Origin: Pseudocolwellia sp048296855
GTDB taxonomy: Bacteria > Pseudomonadota > Gammaproteobacteria > Enterobacterales > Alteromonadaceae
Assembly: GCA_048296855.1 (NCBI GenBank)
Contig: CP182631.1
Reading direction: 5' to 3' (one strand)
Length of the DNA: 64,000 nt
Both the position numbers and the translations under genes were made by a program. The first letter of the stretch is position 1. Each line of letters opens with the position of its first letter. The notes below the pieces were generated by a model that made no database searches, was not told where the DNA came from, and was given only the letters and a program-made list of their open reading frames with translations. Shown piece by piece: positions 55,153-64,000 of the stretch.

Positions 55153-56052
55153 ATGAAAACTAAATTAATTACGACTCTACTGCTATTTTGCACAATTCTT
55201 GTGGCTAAGGCTGCTGAATATCAAGTGTTCTACTTAGGTGGACAATCAAATATGGACGGTTATGGCTACAACAATGTTTTGCCTGCCGATTTATTAAAAC
55301 CACAAGACGTAATGATTTTTCATGGTAATGGCGTACTTGATAATAAACAAGGTGGTAGTGAAGGGGTTTGGAGTAAAATTCAACCAGGCCATGGCACAGG
55401 GTTTAAATCAGATGGTAATAAAAATACCTACTCTGATCGATTTGGCCTTGAGTTGACCTTTGCTGATACCCTGAGTAAAAAAATGCCAAATAAGAAGATT
55501 GCTATTATCAAATATTCTGCTGGCGGTACAGGGTTAGCGCTAAAAACTGGTTATGGTAACTGGTCTCCTGATTTTGCAGAAGGAGAAGGTAAGAACCAAT
55601 ATGATTACGCATTAAAAACTATTCAAAATGCCTTTGCCACAAATGACATAGATGGTGACGGTGAACCAGACACTCTTATTCCTGCAGGTATCATTTGGAT
55701 GCAGGGAGAAGCCGATGCACACACAAGTACACATTCTGCCAATGCTTATTTAGATAACCTTACCCGTTTGATGTCCTTATTGCGTGCATCACTGAGAAAA
55801 GACGATATTCCCGTGGTGATAGGTAAAATCACAAATTCAAACTTAGAAGAGGGGATCATGCCATATATCAAACGTGTTCAAACGGCTCAGCGCCTATTTA
55901 CCGAACAAGATATCTGTGCCAGCTATATGACTAAAACCAGTAATTACGATTACACCCCAAAAGATGCTTGGCATTATGCAAGTGATAGCTATATAAGCAT
56001 GGGGAAAGACTTTGCAACTGCATACCTTCAGCTTGCAAAACAATGTCAATAA
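55153..56052 (+). CDS. SASA-domain carbohydrate esterase (CE6-like)
   Basis: A 299-residue exported esterase with signal peptide ending VAKAAE. The SGNH-type nucleophile block is LGGQSNMDG, and IIWMQGEADAH is the second family block of sialate O-acetylesterase / acetylxylan esterase proteins. The C-terminal Asp-His is likely in PKDAWHYAS. It would remove acetyl groups from polysaccharide. It is 13 bases after the GH13 gene, so the two form an operon and probably act on the same acetylated glycan. Confidence 0.88.
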   Translation: MKTKLITTLLLFCTILVAKAAEYQVFYLGGQSNMDGYGYNNVLPADLLKPQDVMIFHGNGVLDNKQGGSEGVWSKIQPGHGTGFKSDGNKNTYSDRFGLELTFADTLSKKMPNKKIAIIKYSAGGTGLALKTGYGNWSPDFAEGEGKNQYDYALKTIQNAFATNDIDGDGEPDTLIPAGIIWMQGEADAHTSTHSANAYLDNLTRLMSLLRASLRKDDIPVVIGKITNSNLEEGIMPYIKRVQTAQRLFTEQDICASYMTKTSNYDYTPKDAWHYASDSYISMGKDFATAYLQLAKQCQ

Positions 56053-56336
56053 ACATGTAAGATGTTATGACCCTATGAATGCTGACAAGATTGAGTGTGT
56101 GAAGTGATTTAAACACATCATGATCTTATTAATGTGAAAAACTGCGTCATCGAAAGGGCTGTAAAGTTTCTATTACCGCCTGATGGCGCAGTGTTGGTAT
56201 TCTGTTCTTTCGGCAAGCTTATTGCTGCTACTGAGCTTCCATCTTGGAGCACATATTACCTCAGCCAACTTATAATAATTCATTGCTGTAAATATTGTTT
56301 TTTAAGAAAGCTTAAGCTCTTTTTCAAGACTATTTT

Positions 56337-57047
56337 GTGGGTATAAATAGTGTTGTATTAGGGGCTGTTGACCTTTCAGGTATGTTTGATGTTTATAAGG
56401 GAGAAGGCTCTCATTGTCTTTACCCTTATAGTCATACTATTGAATTGGACCATGCTCAGCCTTGTGCATGTATAGGTATTAAGTTCAAAGTGGGCGCATT
56501 ATATTCATTAAATAAGATCCCATTTACTCAAGTATTACTAAACACAGCCAATATAATGAATTTTGATATTTTTGAAGGTGCCGCTGACATTAGTGAAAAT
56601 GAGCTACTTGTTATGGCGAAGAATGAACATGAAAAATGTATCGCGATATTAGATAAAATGATTTCATCTTTATTAGCTAATTGCTACGAAGATAAACATA
56701 GCGAAATCACAAGAAAAGCGCTTCCTTTGCTAACCGATAAGCCTATTAATGAGTTAGGCGATATGCTGTTTTGTTCGCAGCGTACTCTTGAACGAAGTTT
56801 CTTAAAAGTAACAGGTTTCACGCTTAAGCAATGTCAGTCGATGAATAAACTTGAGACTATTTTAGAATATCTTTATCAACGTCAACCATGTGATATTAAC
56901 TGGGGTGATATTGCTTATCAATTTGGTTTTAGCGATCAACCGCATTTGATTCGTTACTTAAAAAAACACATTAATCTAACACCAAATAATTATGCTCAAC
57001 AGCGTGGCTTTACTATTGATGTTTATGGCGGTGTGGGAGCTAAATAA
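56337..57047 (+). CDS. AraC-family regulator, N-terminus probably lost by frameshift
   Basis: A 236-residue frame from GTG 56337. The C-terminal half is an AraC helix-turn-helix: INELGDMLFCSQRTLERSFLK and WGDIAYQFGFSDQPHLIRYLK, then LTPNNYAQQ. The N-terminal part (GIKFKVGALYSL) is typical of the second half of the DUF6597-type sensor. The first half of that domain appears in a different frame at 56134-56346 (FLLPPDGAVLVFCSFGK), overlapping by 10 bases, and the GTG has no ribosome site. A single frameshift near 56330 would join them. So this is either a pseudogene or a programmed or sequencing frameshift. Confidence 0.7.
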   Translation: MGINSVVLGAVDLSGMFDVYKGEGSHCLYPYSHTIELDHAQPCACIGIKFKVGALYSLNKIPFTQVLLNTANIMNFDIFEGAADISENELLVMAKNEHEKCIAILDKMISSLLANCYEDKHSEITRKALPLLTDKPINELGDMLFCSQRTLERSFLKVTGFTLKQCQSMNKLETILEYLYQRQPCDINWGDIAYQFGFSDQPHLIRYLKKHINLTPNNYAQQRGFTIDVYGGVGAK

Positions 57048-57480
57048 CGTTGTCTGTTTTGTTCAATGATATCAACTATGATCATTAACATATGCTTATA
57101 CAAATGTATGGTTAAACCTGTTACTCCTAATATTAGTGATGCACTAGATCATTACCTATACAGATATTGAGCGTAAGGAAAGTGTATATTCTTTTTCTGT
57201 TGATAACGTTAAAAATACAGTTAATACACAAGTTATTTATAACTACGAGTAAAATAGTTAAGCCTTTGTTTTATTTGTTATTTTCATGTTTTACTGAGAG
57301 GGGGTAAATAGTGTGAGACGATCAATGATTATTTATTGAGCTAAGTTACGTTTTTCAGCTATAGTTATATTAGTTACGGTTGAATCATGATTCATGTCAT
57401 TTTACCTGTTAACGAATATTAAACTTTTTTGGGACTTATTAACTTTTAGTGTTTTTAAAATAAAAAATAAAAAATAATAA
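57048..57480. other. 433-bp non-coding stretch
   Basis: AT-rich, no coding frame supported, no clear terminator or operator. The next gene begins in an A-rich stretch with no Shine-Dalgarno sequence. Confidence 0.5.
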
Positions 57481-60255
57481 ATGATAAAACGAACACACAC
57501 TTATATTTTGTCTTTTTTGATAACATTATGCTTATTATTGGGTGGCATTGCCTATGCTAACCAATCAGTTTTGGTTTTACATTCTTATCATGCTGAACAT
57601 ATATGGGTACAAATGATTAAGAGAGGGATAGATAAAAGCCTCGGTAATTCAACTGATTTATCTGTATATCATGAGTATATGGATACAAAACGTTATCCTT
57701 TATTTTCTCACAAAACGAAGTTTCTTGAGTATATTCAAGATAAATATGCCGATACTGTGCTCGATGTCATTATTGTTTCAGATGATGCGGCCTTAGCATT
57801 GGTGAGAGAAAACAGAGTTACATTATTTGAAAATATTCCTATAGTTTTTTTAGGAATAAACAATGTCGATAATCAGCTGATTAATACGCCTAATATTACA
57901 GGTGCATTTGAGAATAGAGATGTTGCCAGTGCAGTGTTTGATATTAAAAATTTAACACAAATCGATGAATTAATTATTATTACCGACAGTAGTAAGCCTG
58001 GACAAGCTAATTTATCTAAGCTTAATAAAGTTAAACATAGCAAGAATGCACCTAGTAATATTCACGTATTGATTGACTTAAAGAAAGATCAAATTATAAA
58101 TAAGCTGAGGCAATACTCTCCAAGAGTACCCATTTTTAAAATAGGTCAAATAGTTAAATCGTCTACAAATAATTCTTTATTATCGTGGGATGAAGGCACA
58201 TCCATATTAACTTCTAATATAAAAAACCCTCTATTTACCCTTTCAAGTACATCAATAAAATATGGTGCATTGGGAGTGCATATGCTCAATGGTGAAAAGC
58301 ACGGTGAACAAGGGGCGTTATACGCTCGTCGTATTTTAGAAGGTACAAAAGTCACTGAACTACCACCTATCATTAAAGCGAAATCAATTTGGACATTTAA
58401 CTGGCCATTAATTCAACATTACAAGTATGCCAATGGTCATATTCCTGCTGGTAGCCTGTTTATTAATAAAGAAGAATCTTTTTATGAAAAAAACAAAGAG
58501 TTAGTTTTTGGAGCGTTAACGGTATTTACCATTGCATTGTTAATTATTGGGCTTTTAATTGAGCTGGTTCGCCGTGGTCGTCAAACACAAGCTATTCTCA
58601 CTAACAACGAAAACAGATATAAACAACTTGCGCAGGCGGGGGCGAATGTTTTTTGGGAAATAGATACAAATCATAAAATAACGTATTTATCAGGTAACAC
58701 TGAGGTGCTTCTTGGTAAGTCTATAGAAGAGCTAAAAGGGCATTACTTTGGCTATATTTTTCAAGATGAAAATATTAATGAATTTCCATTAGAAAAAGCT
58801 AAAAACGTATTTAAACGTAAGCTACCAATTGAACGCTTTATATTTAAAAGAAAAATAGCACGAGATCGAGTGAAGGTATTGGTTATTAATGGCGGCCCAA
58901 TGTTTAATAAGTCTGGCGAATATATTGGATATAGAGGAATATGTAACGACGTAACCATGGAGCAGCAACTTACAGAAAAACTGGCCTATCAAGCTGAATA
59001 CGATGTGCTTACAGGGCTCATTAATAGAGGGAGTTTTCTTGTACAACTTAAAAAAGAAATTAAGAAAGTACCTAAAATATCCTCATTTATCTGTTTTTTA
59101 GATTTAGACCGCTTCAAGCTGGTTAACGATACGGCAGGTCATTTAGTGGGTGATGCTATGCTCACCAAAATAGCGGATGAAATTAGTTCATGTATTGAAG
59201 AAGAAGATGTTTTAGGTCGATTTGGCGGTGATGAATTTGGATTGTTACTCGTTGATAAGTCACAGGAAAAAGCATTAGCTTTATGCGAAAATATCGTAAA
59301 AAAAATCAATCAATTTCATTTTCAATGGAATGATAAGAAAATTGCGGTAGGTATGAGTATAGGCATGGTGCCACTAGATCGTGATTTATCAGAAATCGAA
59401 TTATTAAGTAAAGCAGACCTTTCATGCTATAAAGCCAAAGACTTAGGTCGAGACAGGGTTTATTTTGCTGACCCTAATAACATGGAATTACACGCTGAAG
59501 CTATTCAAATGGGATATATAGCCAATATAACGCAGGCACTCAAGAACAATCAGTTCTATTTAGTTAAGCAGCCCATAGCCAATGCAAGTTACGATGATTC
59601 GCATTTACATTACGAGATTTTACTTCGTTTTAAAGACGACAATGGTGTAAATGTTTCACCGGCTTCATTTATTCCCGCAGCTGAAAAATATGGTGTTATT
59701 ACGTTAATTGATTCATGGGTTGTACAGAATGTTTTTGACAATTACAGTAACTATTTTTCACCAGATACACTCGTTTCTATAAATTTATCAGGACTAAGTT
59801 TAAGCAACGAAGAGTTTATTAAAAAACTTACAACACTCGTACTTAACTCTTCAATCGATTGTCGTAATATATGTTTTGAAATTACGGAAACTGCGGTTAT
59901 TTCAAACCTATCGAGTGCGCTGTTATTTATCGATAAAATGAAAAAGCTAGGTATTAAATTTGCTTTAGATGATTTTGGCAGCGGTGCGTCTTCGTTTGGG
60001 TATTTAAAACAGCTTCCTGTGGATTATCTTAAAATTGACGGTAGTCTGATCACAAGTATGCTTTGTGAACCCATTGATAGAGCTATTATCAAATCAATTC
60101 ATGAAGTGGCTAAAATGATGAATATGCAGACTATCGCCGAGTTTGTTGAGAATGATGAACTGAGAGTTGCATTAGCCGATATGGGAATTGACCTAGTTCA
60201 AGGATATGGCATTGGTAAGCCTATACCGTGTCAGTTGGTTCAAAAGGTTGCTTAA
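57481..60255 (+). CDS. GGDEF/EAL protein with periplasmic binding-protein-like sensor and PAS
   Basis: A 924-residue inner-membrane protein for cyclic-di-GMP turnover. After a signal or anchor (to about 26) comes an ABC substrate-binding-like sensor (about 28-330, SVLVLHSYHAEHIWVQ). A membrane helix lies at about 343-363 and a PAS domain at about 376-500. GGDEF is intact (RFGGDEFG near 580); the upstream I-site reads EEED, not RxxD, so product inhibition is likely absent. The EAL domain (about 675-920) has EIL for EAL but keeps NLSG, EITETA, DDFGSG and DYLKIDGS, so phosphodiesterase activity is plausible. No ribosome site is visible before the ATG. Confidence 0.92.
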   Translation: MIKRTHTYILSFLITLCLLLGGIAYANQSVLVLHSYHAEHIWVQMIKRGIDKSLGNSTDLSVYHEYMDTKRYPLFSHKTKFLEYIQDKYADTVLDVIIVSDDAALALVRENRVTLFENIPIVFLGINNVDNQLINTPNITGAFENRDVASAVFDIKNLTQIDELIIITDSSKPGQANLSKLNKVKHSKNAPSNIHVLIDLKKDQIINKLRQYSPRVPIFKIGQIVKSSTNNSLLSWDEGTSILTSNIKNPLFTLSSTSIKYGALGVHMLNGEKHGEQGALYARRILEGTKVTELPPIIKAKSIWTFNWPLIQHYKYANGHIPAGSLFINKEESFYEKNKELVFGALTVFTIALLIIGLLIELVRRGRQTQAILTNNENRYKQLAQAGANVFWEIDTNHKITYLSGNTEVLLGKSIEELKGHYFGYIFQDENINEFPLEKAKNVFKRKLPIERFIFKRKIARDRVKVLVINGGPMFNKSGEYIGYRGICNDVTMEQQLTEKLAYQAEYDVLTGLINRGSFLVQLKKEIKKVPKISSFICFLDLDRFKLVNDTAGHLVGDAMLTKIADEISSCIEEEDVLGRFGGDEFGLLLVDKSQEKALALCENIVKKINQFHFQWNDKKIAVGMSIGMVPLDRDLSEIELLSKADLSCYKAKDLGRDRVYFADPNNMELHAEAIQMGYIANITQALKNNQFYLVKQPIANASYDDSHLHYEILLRFKDDNGVNVSPASFIPAAEKYGVITLIDSWVVQNVFDNYSNYFSPDTLVSINLSGLSLSNEEFIKKLTTLVLNSSIDCRNICFEITETAVISNLSSALLFIDKMKKLGIKFALDDFGSGASSFGYLKQLPVDYLKIDGSLITSMLCEPIDRAIIKSIHEVAKMMNMQTIAEFVENDELRVALADMGIDLVQGYGIGKPIPCQLVQKVA

Positions 60256-60294
60256 TCACTATCTATCTGAGGGTTTCTCATCTTTATTAAAACG

Positions 60295-60513
60295 TTACGA
60301 ATTTCCCGTTTTTAATACTTTATTTATTGCTTGGCATAGAGTTACAGCCACATATTCTTCAAAATTTTCTGCAGGATCAAATGAACGCTCGTGAGCAATA
60401 TTAATAGACTCCAATTGGGCTATTAGTTTTTCTATAGTGTTTTCGGTTAATGCTTCAGATTCGTTTAATTTATCACTGATTGATAAGAGTTGATTCCAGA
60501 TAATATGATTCAT
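60295..60513 (-). CDS. 72-residue hypothetical protein
   Basis: A short minus-strand frame predicting a helical, acidic, soluble protein (ISDKLNESEALTENTIEKLI, then FEEYVAVTLCQAINKVL). It has no signal or membrane part and no recognised family. The amino-acid make-up looks protein-like, but there is no strong ribosome site before the ATG at 60513, so it is only moderately supported. Confidence 0.45.
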   Translation of the reverse strand: MNHIIWNQLLSISDKLNESEALTENTIEKLIAQLESINIAHERSFDPAENFEEYVAVTLCQAINKVLKTGNS

Positions 60514-60883
60514 TTTAGTTACATCGTCGGGTTGAGTCGTAAAAATTTAACGACAATAAAAGGGAGAAGATTAAGCTGAATATGTTAATGCACTTTTTTG
60601 GTGAGACTTTAAAGGGTATTTATACAAATTTCTAGTTTAGTTTATACAATATTTAATACCTAACCTGAACTTGAAATAATGGATTTTGAATCTACTTATC
60701 TTTAATTTTGCTTATTTACCTAATAATGGGCTTTTAAAAGAAAAAATTAACTAACACTAAAAAAGGGAAATAGAGCAATTAAAATATATTGTTTTATCTC
60801 TATTATTACACTCGCTATTAAGTTTTTAATTGGTATGATTGTCTATTACTTTAAATTAATGCATTTATATGGAGTTACACCTA
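60514..60883. other. 370-bp non-coding stretch before rnk
   Basis: Very AT-rich, with no supported coding frame. It must hold the promoter of the downstream gene; I could not choose one with confidence. Confidence 0.5.
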
Positions 60884-61294
60884 ATGCAAAAGCCAAATAT
60901 CACAATATCTTCGATTGATGCTGAAAGGCTAGATCGATTAATTGATACTCTTGATGAAAAGTCTTACCCTAATTTAGATGATTTAATCGTAGAGTTATCA
61001 AGAGCTAATATCGTTTTGCCAGAGCAGGTACCTGCTAATGTGGTAACGATGAATTCAACTATTGTGTTTACGGTTGCTTCAACAGAAAAAGAGTTTTCTT
61101 TGACGCTTGTTTATCCTAAAGATTTGGCTAATAAGGGGAATAATATTTCTATATTAGCTCCAGTAGGAAGTGCTTTACTGGGTTTAAGTGAGGGGGATGA
61201 GATCTCTTGGCCTAAACCAGGAGGAGGAAATTTATTAGTGAAGGTAAGTAAAGTGACATATCAACCTGAGCGTTCAGGACATTTTCAACTTTAA
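60884..61294 (+). CDS. rnk: Nucleoside diphosphate kinase regulator (Rnk), GreA/GreB-fold
   Basis: A 136-residue protein of the Rnk family, which binds RNA polymerase through a GreA-like C-terminal domain. The N-terminal short coiled coil has ITISSIDAERLDRLIDTL, and the C-terminal domain shows LTLVYPKDLANKGNNISILA, PVGSALLGLSEGDEI and KVTYQPERSG. ATG 60884 is chosen over the in-frame ATG at 60869 because GGAG (60871-60874) is 9 bases before it and homologues start near KPNITIS. Confidence 0.9.
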   Translation: MQKPNITISSIDAERLDRLIDTLDEKSYPNLDDLIVELSRANIVLPEQVPANVVTMNSTIVFTVASTEKEFSLTLVYPKDLANKGNNISILAPVGSALLGLSEGDEISWPKPGGGNLLVKVSKVTYQPERSGHFQL

Positions 61295-61298
61295 CTGA

Positions 61299-61328
61299 TT
61301 GATGCTGTAGTGAATATTACAGCATCAA
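61299..61328. terminator. Perfect 11-bp hairpin after rnk
   Basis: TTGATGCTGTA (61299-61309) pairs perfectly with TACAGCATCAA (61318-61328), five bases after the rnk stop. There is no clean T-run. Confidence 0.6.
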
Positions 61329-61439
61329 GTATTTATTCAGTAGTACGCTATGCTACTTGTTAATAAATTACTACCAGTAATCAATGTATTATCTTTTTAA
61401 ATAATCTGAACTAGCTGTCAAAATTTTCTGTAAATATTG

Positions 61440-62132
61440 CTATGCTTGATTTACGCGTTCAATTTGATTTTCTACATCAACTAAGTGGCCTGTTTTTATC
61501 CAAACTTTTGCGCCATTACTGCCTGCTGTAATGTTGACGCTATGATTTATAGGTAGTCTGGCCCAACTGTGTTTTACTAAGTTATCTTGTTGTTCATTAA
61601 TATCGCCCTCTAGTACAAAAAGCTCTGTTCCACCTGCAGGTGTGAAGTTAAGTTGAGCGTTTCCATCAAAATGCAGTAACGATACTTCTTCAATGTGATC
61701 TTTATACAAGGGTGTTATTTGAACGTCTGCTTCATTGGGGATTGCTACTTTTCCCATAGCATTCATTTGTAAACGAACATGTGTTCGGTCTTCAGGTTGG
61801 AATTGCCAAAGTTTAACCATTATTACGCAGCCATCTTTTGAGCTAGGTGTATGACTTGATTGTGGAGGGTTGCGAATATAAGAACCAACAGGGAAGTCGC
61901 CATGCTCGTCTTGAAATACCCCTTCGAGTACTATAAATTCTTCACCACCTGTGTGTACATGGGGTGAGAATTTACTACCTGGGGCATAACGAACTACGGT
62001 AGTTGCTCTAGCAACTTCATCGCCAGCACGATCAAGGGCACGTCGGTCTACACCTACCATTGGTGATGCTACCCAAGGTAGAGTGTTGCTGTGTACTATT
62101 TCACGTTTACTAAAGTCGGCGGCAATTTTCAT
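61440..62132 (-). CDS. ChrR-type double-cupin protein
   Basis: A 230-residue protein with two cupin repeats. The first holds the metal-binding pattern HVHTGGEEFIVLEGVF, DEHGDFPVGSYIRNPP and HTP, as in the C-terminal cupin of ChrR anti-sigma factors. There is no N-terminal zinc anti-sigma domain, so it is a stand-alone cupin and not an anti-sigma factor. The second repeat (about 140-225) has lost most metal ligands. It is followed by a glutathione S-transferase gene upstream on the same strand, 27 bases away, so a role in stress or detoxification is plausible. Confidence 0.85.
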   Translation of the reverse strand: MKIAADFSKREIVHSNTLPWVASPMVGVDRRALDRAGDEVARATTVVRYAPGSKFSPHVHTGGEEFIVLEGVFQDEHGDFPVGSYIRNPPQSSHTPSSKDGCVIMVKLWQFQPEDRTHVRLQMNAMGKVAIPNEADVQITPLYKDHIEEVSLLHFDGNAQLNFTPAGGTELFVLEGDINEQQDNLVKHSWARLPINHSVNITAGSNGAKVWIKTGHLVDVENQIERVNQA

Positions 62133-62159
62133 GTTGAGTTCCTATTATTTGGTTTGTAA

Positions 62160-62780
62160 TTAAGCTGCTATGCTAGGACGAGTAGCTATACGAGCTTGCC
62201 ATGCTATTACGTTTACTAATTCTTTAGGTACGTCAATTTGTGCAAAACCAGCAAAGACTAAACCCGCATGTAGTGTGATATCAGCAACGGTGAATTCGTC
62301 GCCAGCGAGAAACGCACTATTTGCTAATACAGAATCAAAATAGGCTAAGCCAGCCAGTGCTTTTTCCATTTGTTTTTGACCCCATTCTTTGTTTTGATAT
62401 GTTTCAAGTACTGGGCCTAATCCGTCTGTTGCATGATGGAAGTACGTTGCCACGGCATCTAATACCATAGACTCTGCTCGACGTTGCATCATACTGATAA
62501 CCGCTCGGCTTTTAGGTGTGTTACCCGTTAAAGATGGGCCTGCAAACTCGTGGTCAATATATTCAATAATAGCAGAGCATTCCGAAATAAAAGTACCATC
62601 ATCAAGCTCTAAAACAGGAACGCCACCGGCAGGATTTTTTGCTAAGAATTCAGCTGAACGATGTTTGCCATTCATTAAGTCTACAGGAATAAATATCGCT
62701 TTATCAGCTGCATTTTTTTCTGCCAATGCAATACGTACACGAAGCGGGTTAGGGAAGTTTTCTACGTCATATATTTTCAT
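62160..62780 (-). CDS. Glutathione S-transferase
   Basis: A 206-residue GST with the N-terminal thioredoxin-like domain (KIYDVENFPNPLRVRIALAEK; NPAGGVPVLELDDGTFISECSAIIEYID, with the Glu-Ser glutathione pair) and the all-helical C-terminal domain (about 88-206, FLAGDEFTVADITLHAGLVF with the capping motif). It conjugates glutathione to electrophiles in the cytoplasm. It lies upstream of the cupin gene on the minus strand, and the two probably form an operon. Confidence 0.93.
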   Translation of the reverse strand: MKIYDVENFPNPLRVRIALAEKNAADKAIFIPVDLMNGKHRSAEFLAKNPAGGVPVLELDDGTFISECSAIIEYIDHEFAGPSLTGNTPKSRAVISMMQRRAESMVLDAVATYFHHATDGLGPVLETYQNKEWGQKQMEKALAGLAYFDSVLANSAFLAGDEFTVADITLHAGLVFAGFAQIDVPKELVNVIAWQARIATRPSIAA

Positions 62781-63012
62781 TATGTTTTCTCTTTATTTTA
62801 AAAAGTGTATTGAACAGTTAAAGGTGGTTGTTTGTTCAAGCTTAGAGTGATGCTATATATAAAACCCAAACTATCTACTGGTAGGTATCTTGATAGGTTA
62901 AATAAAATAAGTCAATTACCTTTATAGTCTTAAATATCTATATTGTTATGGTGTTAATTTAAACTATAATATTTTCAGTGGGTTATCTTGTGATGTAATG
63001 TAAAAATTACTT

Positions 63013-64000
63013 TTAGGGTATTTTGTTTATTACATCATTAACGGCACACACAGCGCCTTCAAGGTATCCCGCATCTATTGTCGAAAACTCGCTCCCAACT
63101 AAAAATATCTTTTTCTCTGTGAGTTCTTTTTGATGATACTTACTATCAAAGTAAGGGTGTTGTGGTGGTTCATTAAGATCTAACTCTGATGTTATATATT
63201 CACTTGTGGCCCAATCTTTAAAGTAGGTATTTTCTACTTTTTTGGCTTGCTCTCCGTACAATAGCGCTAATTGGCTTAAGCATGCTTGTTTTATTTGTGC
63301 TTCACTGTACTGGCTACGTGATATTGCTGGAATACCAATAAAACCAAATAATGCATAAGAAGGTTCATTGTTTGCGCAAGCATCGTGTATTTCTTGCATT
63401 GGACCCTGTTGGCTAAAAGCCTGGCCTGATAATGATTGTTCGCGCCAAAAAGGAGTGGGATAAGTTGCAATAAATTTCGCTTGTGCAGCCATCCATGTGG
63501 GGACTTGCTTTAATGCCTTTTGTAACGAGATTGAAGCCCAATTTGTGGGAGTTAGGTGTTGTATTATCATACGTGGGGGTAATGCCAATATCAGATTGTT
63601 TGCTTTAAAAACAACAGTGTTACCTTGTTGTTTTACTGTTACAGTCCAACTTCCATTTTCTTGCTTTACCTGTATTACAGCATGGCTTGTTTTGATGTTG
63701 TTAGGATTGAGTTTATTGTAAAGGGTGTTAATTAGGGCGGTAATCCCCCTTGTATTCGATACATACTCATGGCTCCCGCACCAACTGTACGTGTAACACC
63801 TTGATTACCTTGTTTTTGAAATAATGCATCGCCTTGTGTGTATTGCTCAAAATAAGACAACTCTAGTTCAGTTAATAATGCTTGTATATTATGTTGATGT
63901 GGAAAAATCCATGTTGGCCCTAAGTCGTGGTGATGTTCAGTATTATTGTCTTTTACACCAATAATACGGCCGCCTAGCTCAGCATTAGCTTCTAGTAATA
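63013..64000 (-). pseudogene. FAD-dependent amine oxidase, frameshifted and cut by window edge
   Basis: Two minus-strand frames give one flavin amine oxidase-like protein. From 64000 down to about 63741 the frame reads LLEANAELGGRIIGVK, then TVGAGAMSMYRIQGG. From about 63740 to 63013 another frame continues with ALINTLYNKLNP, LILALPPRM, and ends VGSEFSTIDAGYLEGAV, the C-terminal FAD-contacting motif. Insertion of one base near 63740 would turn PP-stop into PAL and join them. The FAD-binding N-terminus lies beyond the window. A shorter 191-residue ORF starts at an internal Met (63588). It is either a young pseudogene or an assembly error. Confidence 0.8.

Noticed and set aside
57241..57255. 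Possible third operator-like site (AACTACGAGTA)
   Set aside because: It shares only the right half of the 15-bp site and lies far from the ROK locus; likely chance in AT-rich DNA.
1..64000. CRISPR array, prophage or integron
   Set aside because: No regularly spaced direct repeats, cas genes, phage structural genes, integrase or attC-like sites were seen.

Overview
The window looks like chromosome of a marine, AT-rich gammaproteobacterium of the Alteromonadales, most likely Colwelliaceae (Colwellia or Thalassotalea type). This rests on low GC throughout, the gene order pepA-holC-valS with divergent lptFG, rraB behind plsC, large carbohydrate-type TonB receptors, a PEP-CTERM protein, and typical Alteromonadales flagellins. 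The genus is inference; no rRNA gene is present.

Region 1 (1-7454) is the late flagellar filament cluster: the 3' end of flgL, four tandem flagellin genes, flaG, fliD, fliS and a fliT-like gene. Sigma-28 promoters with exact 11-bp spacing can be read in front of flagellins 2, 3 and 4. Region 2 (7499-12844) is a nonulosonic (legionaminic-type) acid set, legB-legG-legI-ptmE-legF, probably for flagellin glycosylation; the expected aminotransferase and acetyltransferase are absent from the window. Region 3 (12841-18140) holds a secreted transglutaminase-like protein, an acyl-CoA dehydrogenase, plsC-rraB plus a 52-residue membrane protein, and a 73-residue orphan.

Region 4 (18145-26860) is cytochrome c maturation in two divergent arms, ccmABCDE leftwards and ccmFGHI plus hemH rightwards. 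Region 5 (26938-36997) is housekeeping: SGNH lipoprotein, cold-shock protein, valS, holC, pepA, lptFG, an RDD protein and tRNA-Leu(CAA). A scar follows, where an IS4-type transposase relic abuts a viroplasmin-domain gene that has lost its start.

Region 6 (37922-46586) is the most unusual part. A leftward operon encodes a TonB receptor, two secreted glycerophosphodiesterase-type enzymes and a small disulfide-bonded secreted protein. It is divergent from a ROK regulator and a GPH-type sugar transporter. Two near-identical 15-bp sites exactly 40 bp apart lie between the arms. This reads as an uptake and degradation locus for an unidentified phosphodiester-containing compound.

Region 7 (46587-48897) is a decayed intergenic zone with a PEP-CTERM gene, palindromic repeats and a ruined IS3-type orfA. 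Region 8 (48898-57047) is for polysaccharide use: sulfatase, membrane-anchored winged-helix regulator, GH13 lipoprotein, CE6-like esterase and an AraC regulator whose N-terminus appears frameshifted. Region 9 (57481-64000) has a GGDEF/EAL protein with a periplasmic binding-protein-like sensor, an Rnk-like protein, a ChrR-type cupin, a glutathione S-transferase and a frameshifted FAD amine oxidase running off the end.
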